This document shows, piece by piece, positions 39,701 to 48,748 of a stretch of DNA of 64,000 nt; position 1 is the stretch's first letter; the number at the start of each line of letters is the position of its first letter. A program made the position numbers and the translations under genes. The notes beneath the pieces were generated by a model that was given only the letters and a program-made list of their open reading frames with translations, was not told the origin of the DNA and did no database searches. The DNA comes from Hofstenia miamia. Its lineage: Eukaryota; Xenacoelomorpha; Acoela. The stretch is from contig SCFE01000050.1 of the NCBI GenBank assembly GCA_004352715.1, positions 1,663,108-1,727,107 of the forward strand, given 5' to 3'.

Positions 39701-42700
39701 AAGGTATATTTCACATCCTGTTAGAGCTAGAAATCTATGACTAGATTTAGGACTTCCTCATCTATTGTAACTACCATTGGGAGAAAACCGTCCCTTTGAA
39801 AAATAAGATAGAGTATTATTTCGATCAAGTCCACAGTTTACAATTCGAATCCAAATTAACCCAAAATAATGAAATCTAATGCAAAGTTGGCTCTTTGCTA
39901 GACCATGCTTTTAGTAGCAAAACCATATTTGTAACACATTAGGCAAACTTCCGTGAACAATTTATTAACTTTAGATAGATTGAATCTATAGTAAATTTGT
40001 AATGAGAATAAGACGTTAACTTAATCTATGTATTCCAAGTTCACATTAATAATATTAAGCAAACTATTGATGTGCGTGATATCCAATGACAGCAGTTTCT
40101 GCATCTAATAACCTACGGCTAAGGCGACTTAATTGTTGGGAGAAGCCAATAGTTTTTTACAAGTCAACCTCATCTCAGGGTGCAAATACTCCAGATGCTT
40201 AGTGAATGTGTTCCCTCATACTCATAGTGTTTAGTTTACATTTGCAGTGGGCTAATTTATTACGCACCTACATTTATGCATGTACAGTACACTAAGCAAT
40301 AAAATCTAGTATGCAATTGTCCAATTTGATCTTATTCAACTAAGAAAAAAGCCCTATGCATAAATGCATAATGCATAAAAATCCATAAATAGCTTAAAAT
40401 AATCTAATATTTAATATATTTTAATTAATGAACAATATGAAAATTAAATAAATATTATGCACTGGGGTCTTACCCTCAGCTTACAAAAATTTGGATCTGA
40501 AATAGGTTTTAACCTGTGTTCTGGTTCCCTGAATTTCTCCCAATTGAAATATTATGCAGGTTTGAAATTGAGGTAGAAAATGCTAAGCAGATTGTAAATG
40601 CCCTTAATCGTATTCCCAACTTACATGTGTAGGTAAATACTGTTTCTAGAAAAGTCTCTCAGCTGAGGGTCACAGACTGTTAATTTTGCACAATAATTAA
40701 GCTTTTCATTGATGTCGAATCAAACCAGAATGAAACTTTTATTGCTAAACCGAATGTTACATAATTGAAATTTATTCTCTTACTTTGGGCAACAAATAAT
40801 TTTTATATACTGCATAATGTTTTGATAATTTACACGTTTTATATATTTCTTGAGGTTAACTTGTACCTATTGCTTCATAGAAAAACGAAATTCGGAACAT
40901 TACATTTAAGAAATCCCAAAACAGTAAACTCCTGATAATTCGCACTCAGTTAATTTGAATTTCCGGATAAATATTAATATAATTGAAGACCCACTAAAAA
41001 TAAGAATTAATATTCGGATAATTCGAACAATTGGTTGAAATATTGCAAATAAAATTTATTGAAGAACGACTAAAATATTCAATGAAGTGCATTTAGAATT
41101 TAGTAGAAAGTCACAATGTAAAATGAATCATTTTTACATATTCTATAATTTTTAAAATAAATTTTCTGCGTAAATGTTGAAGATATGTCATTGCAAACTC
41201 TTAGATAGAAAAAGATATGGAATATAAAATGACTAAAAATATGCAATAAAATATATTGATTCACGTTTAAAAATCACAAAAAAATTTGATTGACATTTAC
41301 ATTATATTGAAATTATTAAACTATGTTAAAAACATCGAGTCTTTTTAATTATAACTAGGAAACTGCCCATGCTATGCATAGAGATTTCAATGGGCTGTAT
41401 TAGATATTTAATAAATGAATAAACTTTAAACAAACCATATGTGTTGTGTTTTTAAAATTTTAGGTACGAAATAAGTAATAAATGTACATTGGTAAAATAA
41501 TTCTTATTCACAATTTTAGCATATGACACTCCTTAGTTAACCATTTAATATTATAAGCACATTTATAGCATGGTAACACCTAACGCAAAAGAGTGTATAG
41601 AATCACAACAAAATCGATTCCATTATTGTAGGTGTATAGATATTGTTGTGTATGTCTATTATTAAAAGATTAATGAAGTAAACTATTTGAAGTAGCCCTC
41701 GTTATAATCATAGAATGCAAAATTACTTGCCTGCAAAGCAATGTTCAGTCATTTGGAAGCAATTATTATCTAAATTCACTTTAACTTAGGGTGAATTGAT
41801 AATATAGAATTGACACATTTATTAATATTTCAAATACTTAATTATTTTAATATTTCCATTAGTTTACTCATAGTTTTCTAAGCCTATAAACAACAGATAG
41901 AGGAAATCACAATGACACTTTTGACATCTGATATATGTATTCCAAGAATATTTCGATGAACGAAGTTTGTAAGAACGTTGAAACCATGTAAATTAGCTTA
42001 TAATAATTAATTATATTTTTTGTATTTATGCATGAATATTAATGCGGGAGAAATTGTTGCAAATATATTGATGTATAGTACTGAATGTCATTCTTTATAA
42101 TATTTCAAGTCGAGCTGCACCATAACTCTCGAATTCATGTCGAGTTACAAAGATACTTAAACTTATTTTTCTCTTTAGGCTACGCTACATATAACTGTGG
42201 TAAATTACACTGACCAACAGCAAAATTTTTATTGGGATAGGATATTCCGCTTCTGGGTATTTTAAGTGTCCTAAACACGATGGTGCTATTCATTTTTTCC
42301 ATACAGGTCTGGTTTTCGAGTAACAAAAATGATGAAAATTAAAATTTATGAAAAATTCGTGAAAAATTGAAATTTATGAAAAAATTAATGATAAGATAAT
42401 GATGATATTATCAATCTAAAATTATGTCTAAAAGGCCTTCTTCAATATAAACTATAAATATATTGTTAAAGCAAATTATTATTCTAATTAAATCTCAAAT
42501 AAAGTTTTATATATAGTTTATTAAATGTGAATAAATCTGATTATACAATAACTACACTTTGAAATTGAGTGATAAATTTTATCGCTGTTACAATAGTTTT
42601 TCTTGTACTATTAACTGCTTTCTCTTAGCCATGGTTCTTTCACTGAATATAGAACGACATTAACTGGAATACATAGCTACTAGTCCGTCAAAAAATAGTG

Positions 42701-45700
42701 CATGAATATCTCTTGTACAGGAATTTTAGTTTATACTATTGCAACTTTTATTTTTTAATAAAAATCCGAAACAAATAGTGCATTTCAATATTTGTATGAC
42801 ATTCTGTATAATATTAGTTTGGAATCTGTCTAAAAATACTATATTTGGATGAGTTTATCTCTATACAATATAGCTTTCTTCTTTGACTTTCTCTTCTGTT
42901 TAGTATATTATAGCTTCAAATTTACATAATTAGACAGCTAGTACTCTGTCAATTCTTATCCGATTCCTTAGCTGTTTTCACTATTCTTTAGAGCTCCTTT
43001 AGTTCTATATTACAATACTAATATTATATTTTTCATTGTTTTCCCTTTGTGTTAATAAGACTTTAGTTTATTACAATTTTCGATTTTCTCTTTAGCAATA
43101 TCTAAACACACTTTTCTTTAGTAGTGATGCATCGAAGTGAGTGCATAAAATACACCAAGTGCTTCTGCTACATCTGCGGCGAGTACAAAAATGATGGTGA
43201 TCTTAAACAGATTGCAACAAACCCGAGGTTGCAACAGTTGTATGCAGCTTATTTCTATCCTTGTAAGATTGGTGATCAAGACGACTACAAGACGTGGGCG
43301 CCAAAGCGATTCTGCCAAAAATGCTACAGTAGCTTGTCCATGTGGTATCGTGGTAAGCTGAAAAAGATGCCTTTTGGAATTCCGATGATGTGGCGCGAGC
43401 AGAAAGACCACATTTCTGACTGCTACTTTTGTAGAGTCAGTAAACCGACTAATACGAATCGAAAATCTTTGAATAAAATCATCTATCCCGATGACATTGC
43501 ATCAGCTACTCGTCCAGTGCCTCACTCTGATGAGGTGCCCATTCCAAAGCAACCAAGTCTCCTCCCATCTTTGGATGATTTTGTTATTGTTGCTGCTGGT
43601 TTCAATAAGGATGATGATGAGGACGAGGATTACGAGCCTGCAAAAGCAATCAACAATCAACCAAAACGATGGAATCAAGCACAGCTTAATGACTATGTTC
43701 GAGATATGGAGATGTCAAAGGAGAAAGCCGAAATTTCTGCCTCGCGATTCAAAGAAATGGGCTGGCTTGAGAATGGCGTTTCCACTACCCACTTTCGCAA
43801 GCGCACTGACAATTTGAAACATCTTTTCACCATGGACGGCGATTTGTGCTATTGCAATGACATCAATGGACTCTTTCTGAAGTTTAAAACACCCCATCGT
43901 GTGTATGAATGGCGACTTTTTATCGATGGTTCGAAATATAGCATCAAGGCAGCATTAATTCACATTGGCAATCAACTTCCAACTGTTCCTGTTGCTTATT
44001 CAACTCAACTGAAGGAGACCTACATCAACCTTGCTCGGATTCTTCATGTTTTGAATTACGATGAACATCAATGGAGAATTTGTGCTGATTTGAAGGTTGT
44101 CGCCATTGTTTCTGGAATCCAAACTGGCTGGCCAAAGTTTCAGTGTTTCATCTGTGAGTGGGACAGTCGCGATAAGGAGAACCACTTCAATCAGAAGGTG
44201 TGGAAGACGCGTGATGGTTACACACTTGGTGAAAAGAACGTTATCAACGAGCCTCTTGTTCCAAAGGAGAATATCATTCTGCCCCCGCTACATATCAAAC
44301 TGGGATTGATGACTCAATTTGTAAAGGCGCTAAAAAAGAATGACAGCCCAGCGATTGCCATGTTCAAGGAGAAATTTCCGAAACTTTCAACAGCCAAAAT
44401 TAATGCCGGCGTCTTCAATGGACCACAAATTCGGGAATGTCTTAAAGACCCACTTTTTAGCCGAGATTTTTCTGAAGATGAACTGGCGGCATGGGAGTCA
44501 TACAGATCTGTTGTTGACGGCTTCCTTGGAAGAAACAAGAACTCTCAATACAAAGAGATCATTGGGAAGCTGCTGAGTGACTTTCAGAATCTGGGAGCCA
44601 ACATGTCATTGAAGCTCCATCTTCTCCACTCCCACTTGGATCTATTTCCTGAAAACAACTGTGATGTCAGTGACGAGCATGGCGAACAATTCCACCAAGC
44701 AATTGCTAATATGGAGAGTCGATATAGTGCACAGTGGACTCCGGTTATGTTGGCCGACTACTGCTGGACACTCATGCGGGAAGATAATCAAGCTGAACAC
44801 AAAAGGAAGAGACAAAAACATTCAAATTTTTCGTACTTTGTTGTATAAAGCTATATTATTTTCTCATTATGTACGCTCCTGCATTCAATCCATGTGTTCA
44901 ATAAAGTATTAAAATCATACAAAATTGTATTTGACATATTAATGTATGAAAAAATAAACAATTTTTGCATAAAGCTATATATATATTTCTCATTTTTACA
45001 CTCCTAACGTAAATCCATGTATTGAAATCATATAAAAACCCAATTTGACATAATTGTTTTTACTCAAATATGTGACCTATTCAAGCAAAACAAAGATTAC
45101 TATCGTATTCAGCATGCTCGAAATACCCATAAACAGCATATCCCGTTTGAATAAAAAAAATTTTATCTCCATTTGTTGGCCAGTGTTATTGGCAAAAATT
45201 GAAAAGATAGATGGTATTCAATATCGAGTTGGTTTCCAGTAGAAGAAATGTCGAGTCAGGGCCATTATATATACTAAATTACTAAAAGTTAAAGCATCTC
45301 AAGTATGCATGTATTTGCTAAGCTGAATATTTACAATTAAATTACCTTGCTCTGAATTATTACAATTTCTACAAATTGGAGGACAACGTGTGCAATCTAA
45401 ATTATAGGTTAAAAATTAAAATATTCAATTGCATTTATTTCATGTCATTAAAGTGAAGAGCAATTTAAGGAACGTTTTTTACTCATTTTGATTTAATAGT
45501 GACTCATTTTACACCCAAGATAATAACACTGTACATGAGTGCTGCCTAACAATTTACAACCCAGCCTGTTCTCATAAATTGTGCATCATACTTTGCAATA
45601 AATACATAACCTTAAGCAATAATTAAAAAATAAATTTTTGCAAATGTGTGTTATTTCATCAAATTTGAAATCACTAATTATTAGTATGGTAAAAGCAATT

Positions 45701-48670
45701 TGAACCATATTATGCTATGACGAATGTTGTACACATGTAATCACTTTTTTAAATCATATTCAACACATAAATAGGTTATTCATTTATAAATTGTGGTTTC
45801 AATGCTTTTTGTTCATGAAAATATTGTAAAGAAGATTAACTAACTAAATGAATGACTACATTATATAAAATGATTTTATTTTTTATTCTATTCCAAGAAT
45901 TTTAAACCCGATTCTTTGAGCAAGTTTTAACTACGACCTGACCTGTGACCAAATTCAGTAATTACATCTGTAGTTAATGTAAACTAATTCTTTTTCTACT
46001 TAAGCATGCAATTGAAGCTTATTGCTTTAAAAAAATTGAGCTTGGAACTCACTCATAAGTTGGCCTATTTGCAACAGTGATCTTGTTAGAAAATGGCTTT
46101 CAATTTAAGTTAGGTCAGTAAATTACGTTAAATTTTCTTGGTCACGCGGGTGGTGTGCCTGATCAGTCTATGACATATCAGTAAAGTAAGTTAGCCTCAT
46201 CTATGCGTTGAGCTTGAATGTTATATATATATTGTACCATCAATATGCATATTCATAGACACACAAGAAAGCAACACATATATGTATATGAGTTTAATTC
46301 AATGGTTTTATAAATAGATTCAAATTTGGTTGGAGCATTACCTACTTGTAATTTCTTGTTTTTGCAACGCAAACATTAATATTTCATTTCATACAAGTAA
46401 AGTATTCTACAGAATGTGTGGTACTAGTTTTAGCCAATATATTTACTACTAATTTTAATCCAGCAGTTATCATGTACTTTCACACAATGCATGAGAAATA
46501 TATTTCTGTCTGTCCTAGCTACAATGTGGCACCACATCTGAGATTACAAATCTAACCATTTCACAAGAGGACAGGTGAAAAATTGAAAAAGCACTTACCG
46601 CAACATTTCGGGCATTCTGTGTCTCCATTTTGACCAACTGGTAGTAAGTTTAAAATATCATTGATAACAAAAGTCTCCCCGAACGTGCACATTGATGTAG
46701 ACATTGCTAGTTCATAGCTTGCATTCAATACGGAGTTTGATAAGTTGAAGTGCAAACCAAAATAACCACATCTGCAAAGATCTTCTGTACAATTACAATT
46801 GTGAAACTTGTTTGGAAATGAAAAATCGTACGACGCATCGTTGGAAGTTTCACTTATTTCAAATATTTGCTCAGAACTATTAAATTGTGCATACAAATTT
46901 GGATCTTCAGCAAAAGGATAGAAATCATTGTGTAATTCACATCCTTTGCAAGCCTCATAGGGAGAGTTTTCGGACAATCTAACACGTATTACTATTCCAT
47001 TAGGTGTGTATTTACAAAGGTAATTGTTAGAGAATTCTGCTACAAGACAATAATGTAGCATGTTGTCAGTTTTGAATTTACAAACAGTATGGTTATCTAA
47101 ATAAATAAATGTTAAGTGTATGAAACAATAAAAAGACTAGGTTATGATTTTTAAAATACTGTTATATAGGATGTTCTTATTAAAAAAATAATTATATGTT
47201 TGTGTTAAATATGTTTAGTCGCAAAATTTAAAGCAGCATTGAGCGACAGAATTGATGTGGACTCTTAAAATGCAAAACAAAAATTTGAGAAAATTTTCTA
47301 TTTTGGAAAAAAATGTATAATTTGCATATAACGAATTCTGCAAATCATATTTTATATTCAAAGTGAGAAATATTAGATTCAAAGAGTCAGTAAGGATATA
47401 TCTGAAGAAATTTTAAATATAAATTCAAGAAAAACACAGATAACAAGTGAAAAAATTATATGTTCATCATAGGCACCTGCGAGTTCATTTTTTAGGCTCG
47501 AGTTGAGTTCGAGGCGTTGGAACCCTAACTCGCGAGTTCGAGTCCAATTACGAATTACAATTATATTAAATTGTTTTACATTAAGGCAAAAATTCAGAAA
47601 AACAGATGTCGCAGCGCCCTAGTTCATCACTTCCAACTTTTCTTTCAAGGTATCTCACTAAATGCTGTTGAATACTTACACCTATTTAGTTTTTAAGTTT
47701 ATGTGCATTGAAATTCAATTTTTTTTCAAATTTGAAATTTTCAATATTCAGGACAATCCTAATATATGAAGTGTAAGAATTTTATTAGCTTAACCCTATT
47801 TAAACTGTACTTTATAAACTACTCAGTTCTGAGGAGGGAGGATTTTCTACCTCCACCTATCAAATTCGTCTTTTCAACTCTATCAACTTAGAATGTTCAG
47901 AAATGTGATTCCATGATAAGTTATGAAAAGTTCATCAATTATCAAAGTTTGGAATTTTTTGACATAAATTTTTAATGACTTTAGAAGATGGAAATGGTGG
48001 GAATTCACTAGAATTCATTCCTAGCTTAAAACCACAATGCTTTTGCTAATTTTGCACACTGGCAATAATGATGAGTTTTTGAAAGAAATAGGAAAAACAA
48101 TGTCATACATAGAAGGAACCGATGTAGAAAAAAATTGTTAGGGGTAATCACTAATAGTTAAGAAAAGTTACACACCTTTTTTGGTAGTAACCAAAGGTTT
48201 AATAGGGAGAAGAATTTCCCCCTCCGTGGTTGAATAGGGTAAATTAACTACGGCACTCATAAAATTCACCATAATATGCAATAAAGAAATACACAGCAGC
48301 TTACGCAATTTTTATCACACATTGTATAAAATTTGTGAACATAATAAGCTGCATACATAGCTCTATAATAAAGTGCCTGTGTTATATTTATCAATGATGG
48401 TGAAAAGTTTGAATGAGCTCTGTTAACTTTAGAAACATATGTAATTTCTCAGCTGATTATAAAGTTGTTGTATATGATTTCATTAGGCAAATATTCGGAA
48501 ATTTAGCAAAGAAAATAACAAATAACTTCTTAAAACTGCCATCTGCTCATTGAAATAAAATTCTTACCAAACATTTCAGTTTGAAAAGTGCATTGCCGCA
48601 ACAGATTTATACGTGATTCCGTCTCAACAAGAAAAGAAATTGCAAGTAATAACTTTAGTACAGTAATCAT
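21736..48670 (-). CDS. Micro-exon gene for a secreted Cys-rich, Ser/Thr-rich mucin-like protein (gene span)
   Basis: Spliced gene on the minus strand reconstructed by eye. Exon 1 holds an ATG and signal peptide. Exon 2 is 498 bp and Cys-rich. They are followed by micro-exons of 51, (39), 39, 33, 39, 33, 33, 39, 36, 36 and 45 bp. Every internal exon is a multiple of three, starts after (T)TAG and ends before GTAA (one GC donor). All introns are phase 1, and the junction codon is GAT, GAA or GGA. Each late micro-exon encodes 10-14 residues rich in Thr and Ser, as expected for an O-glycosylated stalk. The design recalls schistosome micro-exon genes and aphid bicycle genes, but I see no sequence relation to either. 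Introns run from 57 bp to about 5.6 kb and contain transposons. The terminal exon was not found and the transcript is unproven. Confidence 0.75.
21892..21908. other. Tn5 mosaic-end (Nextera) adapter remnant at contig end
   Basis: TGTCTCTTATACACATC is 17 of the 19 bases of the Tn5 transposase mosaic end used in tagmentation libraries. It sits between a (TA)n run and the first N of a 1000-N gap. It is library sequence, not genome. Confidence 0.93.
21909..22908. other. Assembly gap, exactly 1000 N
   Basis: Default-size gap inside the span of the micro-exon gene; further micro-exons may be hidden here. Confidence 0.98.
22909..24782. other. Intronic DNA, no feature recognised
   Basis: Between the 45-bp and 36-bp micro-exons. 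AT-rich, with a short (TA)n at 24596-24616. No transposon end or ORF seen. Confidence 0.45.
24783..24818 (-). CDS. Micro-exon, 36 bp
   Basis: Acceptor acaattttag, donor gtaaatttatg. Phase 1; encodes SRIIGSMTTTS. The donor flank is the same as that of the exon at 26332-26367, evidence that the two arose by duplication. Confidence 0.75.
24819..26331. repeat. Intron with (ATT)n and a TTGTTTTA minisatellite-like stretch
   Basis: ATT repeats at about 24849-24885. From about 25463 to 25660 the words ttgtttta and acaacatt recur in both orientations. A related stretch at about 26140-26211 ends in ttatctgggta, whose reverse complement (CCCAGATAACAATTTTGG) looks like a transposon terminus. Superfamily not identified. 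Confidence 0.45.
26332..26367 (-). CDS. Micro-exon, 36 bp
   Basis: Acceptor ttttcttag, donor gtaaatttatg. Phase 1 with first bases AA (junction codon GAA); encodes FTNSGNVISTS. Separated by a 57-bp intron from the exon at 26425. Confidence 0.8.
26425..26463 (-). CDS. Micro-exon, 39 bp
   Basis: Acceptor ttgcttag, strong donor gtaagtttgt. Phase 1; encodes FANSPTSVTSTP. It shares the F-x-N-S start and the Ser/Thr-Pro end with its neighbours, and its flank gtcac/taaac-ttacc is homologous to the two 36-bp exons. Confidence 0.8.
26723..26755 (-). CDS. Micro-exon, 33 bp
   Basis: Acceptor ccattttag, donor gtaaatttttg. Phase 1; encodes FTSTQVSNTA. Confidence 0.8.
26756..27893. other. Intronic DNA, no feature recognised
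   Basis: AT-rich stretch before the Tc1-like element. Nothing recognisable on either strand. Confidence 0.45.
27894..28592 (-). mobile_element. Deleted Tc1-like transposon inside an intron
   Basis: 699 bp with long inverted termini: left CAGTACTGGAAAATCAAATA, right (reverse complement) CAGTGCTGGAAATTCAAATG. Both continue as GAGCCACCC, and similarity persists for about 50 bp. TA target duplications lie at 27892-27893 and 28593-28594. The element retains only the N-terminal part of its transposase, on the minus strand. Confidence 0.88.
28000..28235 (-). pseudogene. Tc1-like transposase N-terminal (paired-type HTH) relic
   Basis: On the minus strand one frame reads SDLTEEEKIAILAYKRTRMS followed by a stop, and after frame slips FLIESN and STRRLL-stop-EASKGK. 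This order matches the first helix-turn-helix, the NFL linker and the RxxLxREASxGK second helix region of Tc1-family DNA-binding domains. The DDE catalytic part is deleted and the frame has several stops. Confidence 0.7.
28593..31965. other. Intronic DNA, no supported feature
   Basis: Large AT-rich intron. A 21-bp exon-like stretch at 29721-29741 is weak and listed as rejected. No transposon ends recognised. Confidence 0.45.
32768..32800 (-). CDS. Micro-exon, 33 bp (duplicate of 38706-38738)
   Basis: Acceptor cagtgatttag, donor gtaattt. Phase 1; encodes QATTRSLSTN. Identical to the exon at 38706-38738. Confidence 0.75.
33053..33091 (-). CDS. Micro-exon, 39 bp (duplicate of 38991-39029)
   Basis: Acceptor cacagtttag, donor gtaaaattagc. 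Phase 1 with first bases GA (junction codon GGA); encodes WATTTELQATTT. Identical to the exon at 38991-39029. Confidence 0.75.
33671..34013. repeat. Triplicated unit, copy 2, first part
   Basis: Matches 31966-32307. It stops at AAAT (34010-34013), where foreign DNA begins; the unit resumes at AAAT (37899). Confidence 0.88.
34014..37898. other. 3.9-kb insertion interrupting copy 2 of the triplicated unit
   Basis: Homology to copy 1 breaks at 34013 and resumes at 37899 at the same point of the unit, with AAAT on both sides as a possible 4-bp target duplication. No inverted termini, LTRs or coding domain seen. The phrase ctactcaaaacga occurs twice (about 34246 and 35281), with a looser third form near 36771. 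It may be an unknown transposon or ordinary DNA trapped by rearrangement. The open frame near 34572-34913 has no ATG start and is not called. Confidence 0.55.
37899..38095. repeat. Triplicated unit, copy 2, second part (truncated)
   Basis: Matches about 32304-32500 of copy 1, then breaks off before the micro-exon positions, so copy 2 contributes no exons. Copy 3 starts two bases later. Confidence 0.88.
38706..38738 (-). CDS. Micro-exon, 33 bp
   Basis: Acceptor cagtgatttag, donor gtaattt. Phase 1; encodes QATTRSLSTN, identical to 32768-32800. Confidence 0.75.
38991..39029 (-). CDS. Micro-exon, 39 bp
   Basis: Acceptor cacagtttag, donor gtaaaattagc. Phase 1; encodes WATTTELQATTT, identical to 33053-33091. 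Confidence 0.75.
39140..41730. other. Intronic DNA, no supported feature
   Basis: AT-rich intron. Two exon-like stretches (about 40495-40530 and 40625-40645) were considered and rejected. Confidence 0.45.
41731..41769 (-). CDS. Candidate micro-exon, 39 bp, with GC-AG donor
   Basis: Acceptor gtgaatttag|AT. The donor is CAG|gcaagtaat, the consensus of the rare GC-AG introns. Length 39, phase 1 at both ends, open frame NNCFQMTEHCFA with two Cys. It sits between the Cys-rich 51-bp exon and the Thr-rich exons, which suits its composition. An alternative GT donor four bases later would break the phase. Confidence 0.5.
41770..43126. other. Intronic DNA upstream of the nested ORF
   Basis: AT-rich. 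Just before the nested ORF the sequence cacacttttctttag precedes TAGTG-ATG, a possible splice or trans-splice acceptor for the plus-strand ORF. Confidence 0.4.
43127..44848 (+). CDS. Uncharacterised invertebrate protein family, probably transposon-derived; intact single-exon ORF
   Basis: 573 residues from the first ATG. Three Cys pairs in the first 102 residues (C14/C17, C63/C66, C99/C102, the last in SDCYFC) suggest zinc binding. An acidic run (DDDEDEDYEP) follows at about 165. A possible RNase H-like core has FIDGSKYSIKAAL, then ICADLKVVAIVSGIQTG and CFICEWDSRD. The C-terminal third has LPPLHIKLGLM, NMSLKLHLLHSHLD, SDEHGEQFHQ and DYCWTLMRED. From memory, these blocks mark a multicopy uncharacterised family in cnidarians and arthropods. 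The function is unknown; the fold suggestion is my inference. No TIRs were found. The ORF lies opposite to and inside an intron of the micro-exon gene, is GC-richer than its surroundings and has no stop, which suggests recent arrival or selection. AATAAA follows about 50 bp after the stop. Confidence 0.85.
   Translation: MHRSECIKYTKCFCYICGEYKNDGDLKQIATNPRLQQLYAAYFYPCKIGDQDDYKTWAPKRFCQKCYSSLSMWYRGKLKKMPFGIPMMWREQKDHISDCYFCRVSKPTNTNRKSLNKIIYPDDIASATRPVPHSDEVPIPKQPSLLPSLDDFVIVAAGFNKDDDEDEDYEPAKAINNQPKRWNQAQLNDYVRDMEMSKEKAEISASRFKEMGWLENGVSTTHFRKRTDNLKHLFTMDGDLCYCNDINGLFLKFKTPHRVYEWRLFIDGSKYSIKAALIHIGNQLPTVPVAYSTQLKETYINLARILHVLNYDEHQWRICADLKVVAIVSGIQTGWPKFQCFICEWDSRDKENHFNQKVWKTRDGYTLGEKNVINEPLVPKENIILPPLHIKLGLMTQFVKALKKNDSPAIAMFKEKFPKLSTAKINAGVFNGPQIRECLKDPLFSRDFSEDELAAWESYRSVVDGFLGRNKNSQYKEIIGKLLSDFQNLGANMSLKLHLLHSHLDLFPENNCDVSDEHGEQFHQAIANMESRYSAQWTPVMLADYCWTLMREDNQAEHKRKRQKHSNFSYFVV
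44846..45052 (+). repeat. Tandemly duplicated 3' flank of the nested ORF
   Basis: The stretch starting ataaagctatat at about 44845 recurs, diverged, at about 44969: aaagctata, then ttctcatt, cactcct or cgctcct, aatccatgt, aaatcata and tttgacata follow in the same order with an offset near 124. The first copy includes the AATAAA signal; the second has lost it. Confidence 0.75.
45346..45396 (-). CDS. Micro-exon, 51 bp, Cys-rich
   Basis: Acceptor cctataatttag, donor gtaatttaat. Phase 1; encodes CTRCPPICRNCNNSEQ with four Cys. It continues the Cys-rich end of exon 2 (CPKCC) and marks the transition to the Thr-rich part. Confidence 0.8.
45397..46598. other. Intron 2
   Basis: AT-rich, no feature recognised. 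GT-AG borders with a strong donor gtaagtgct. Confidence 0.55.
46599..47096 (-). CDS. Exon 2, 498 bp: Cys-rich, N-glycosylated ectodomain
   Basis: Acceptor ttatttatttag, donor gtaagtgct. 498 bp = 166 codons' worth, phase 1 at both ends, open throughout. It encodes a Cys-rich segment with the clusters EACKGCEL, CNCTEDLCRCG and ECPKCC, and sequons NNHTV-type, NSS, NCT, NLS and NAS. The spacing does not match EGF, Kunitz, PAN or other modules I know. As the largest exon it is probably the folded domain of the protein; the micro-exon chain would be its stalk or tail. The internal ATG is not the start, because the frame is open up to the acceptor. Confidence 0.82.
47097..48567. other. Intron 1, with a GC-rich patch
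   Basis: A patch at about 47475-47550 (cacctgcgagttc, ctcgagttgagttcg, ctcgcgagttcgag) is GC-richer and partly palindromic, probably a repeat fragment. Otherwise AT-rich. Confidence 0.5.
48568..48670 (-). CDS. Exon 1: start codon and signal peptide
   Basis: ATG at 48670-48668 directly after tatacttttag, a perfect acceptor-like sequence. Encodes MITVLKLLLAISFLVETE as a typical signal peptide (hydrophobic core VLKLLLAISFLV), then a short segment with one Cys. Donor gtaagaa, phase 1, which joins the phase-1 exon 2. The AG touching the ATG points to either a 5' UTR intron ending at the start codon or spliced-leader addition. Confidence 0.8.
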
Positions 48671-48748
48671 CTAAAAGTATAACTGTTGAGACATAATAAT
48701 GCAAAAGATTATAAAGCAAGTAGCAAAACAAGTTATTAGTTCAGTTGC

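Noticed and set aside
40495-40530. 36-bp exon-like stretch on the minus strand
   Set aside because: It needs an acceptor unlike the TTTAG of the gene, and several alternative borders exist.
40625-40645. 21-bp exon-like stretch between ttttctag and gtaagttgg on the minus strand
   Set aside because: It ends in T rather than G, unlike all other exons of the gene, and is too short to be convincing.
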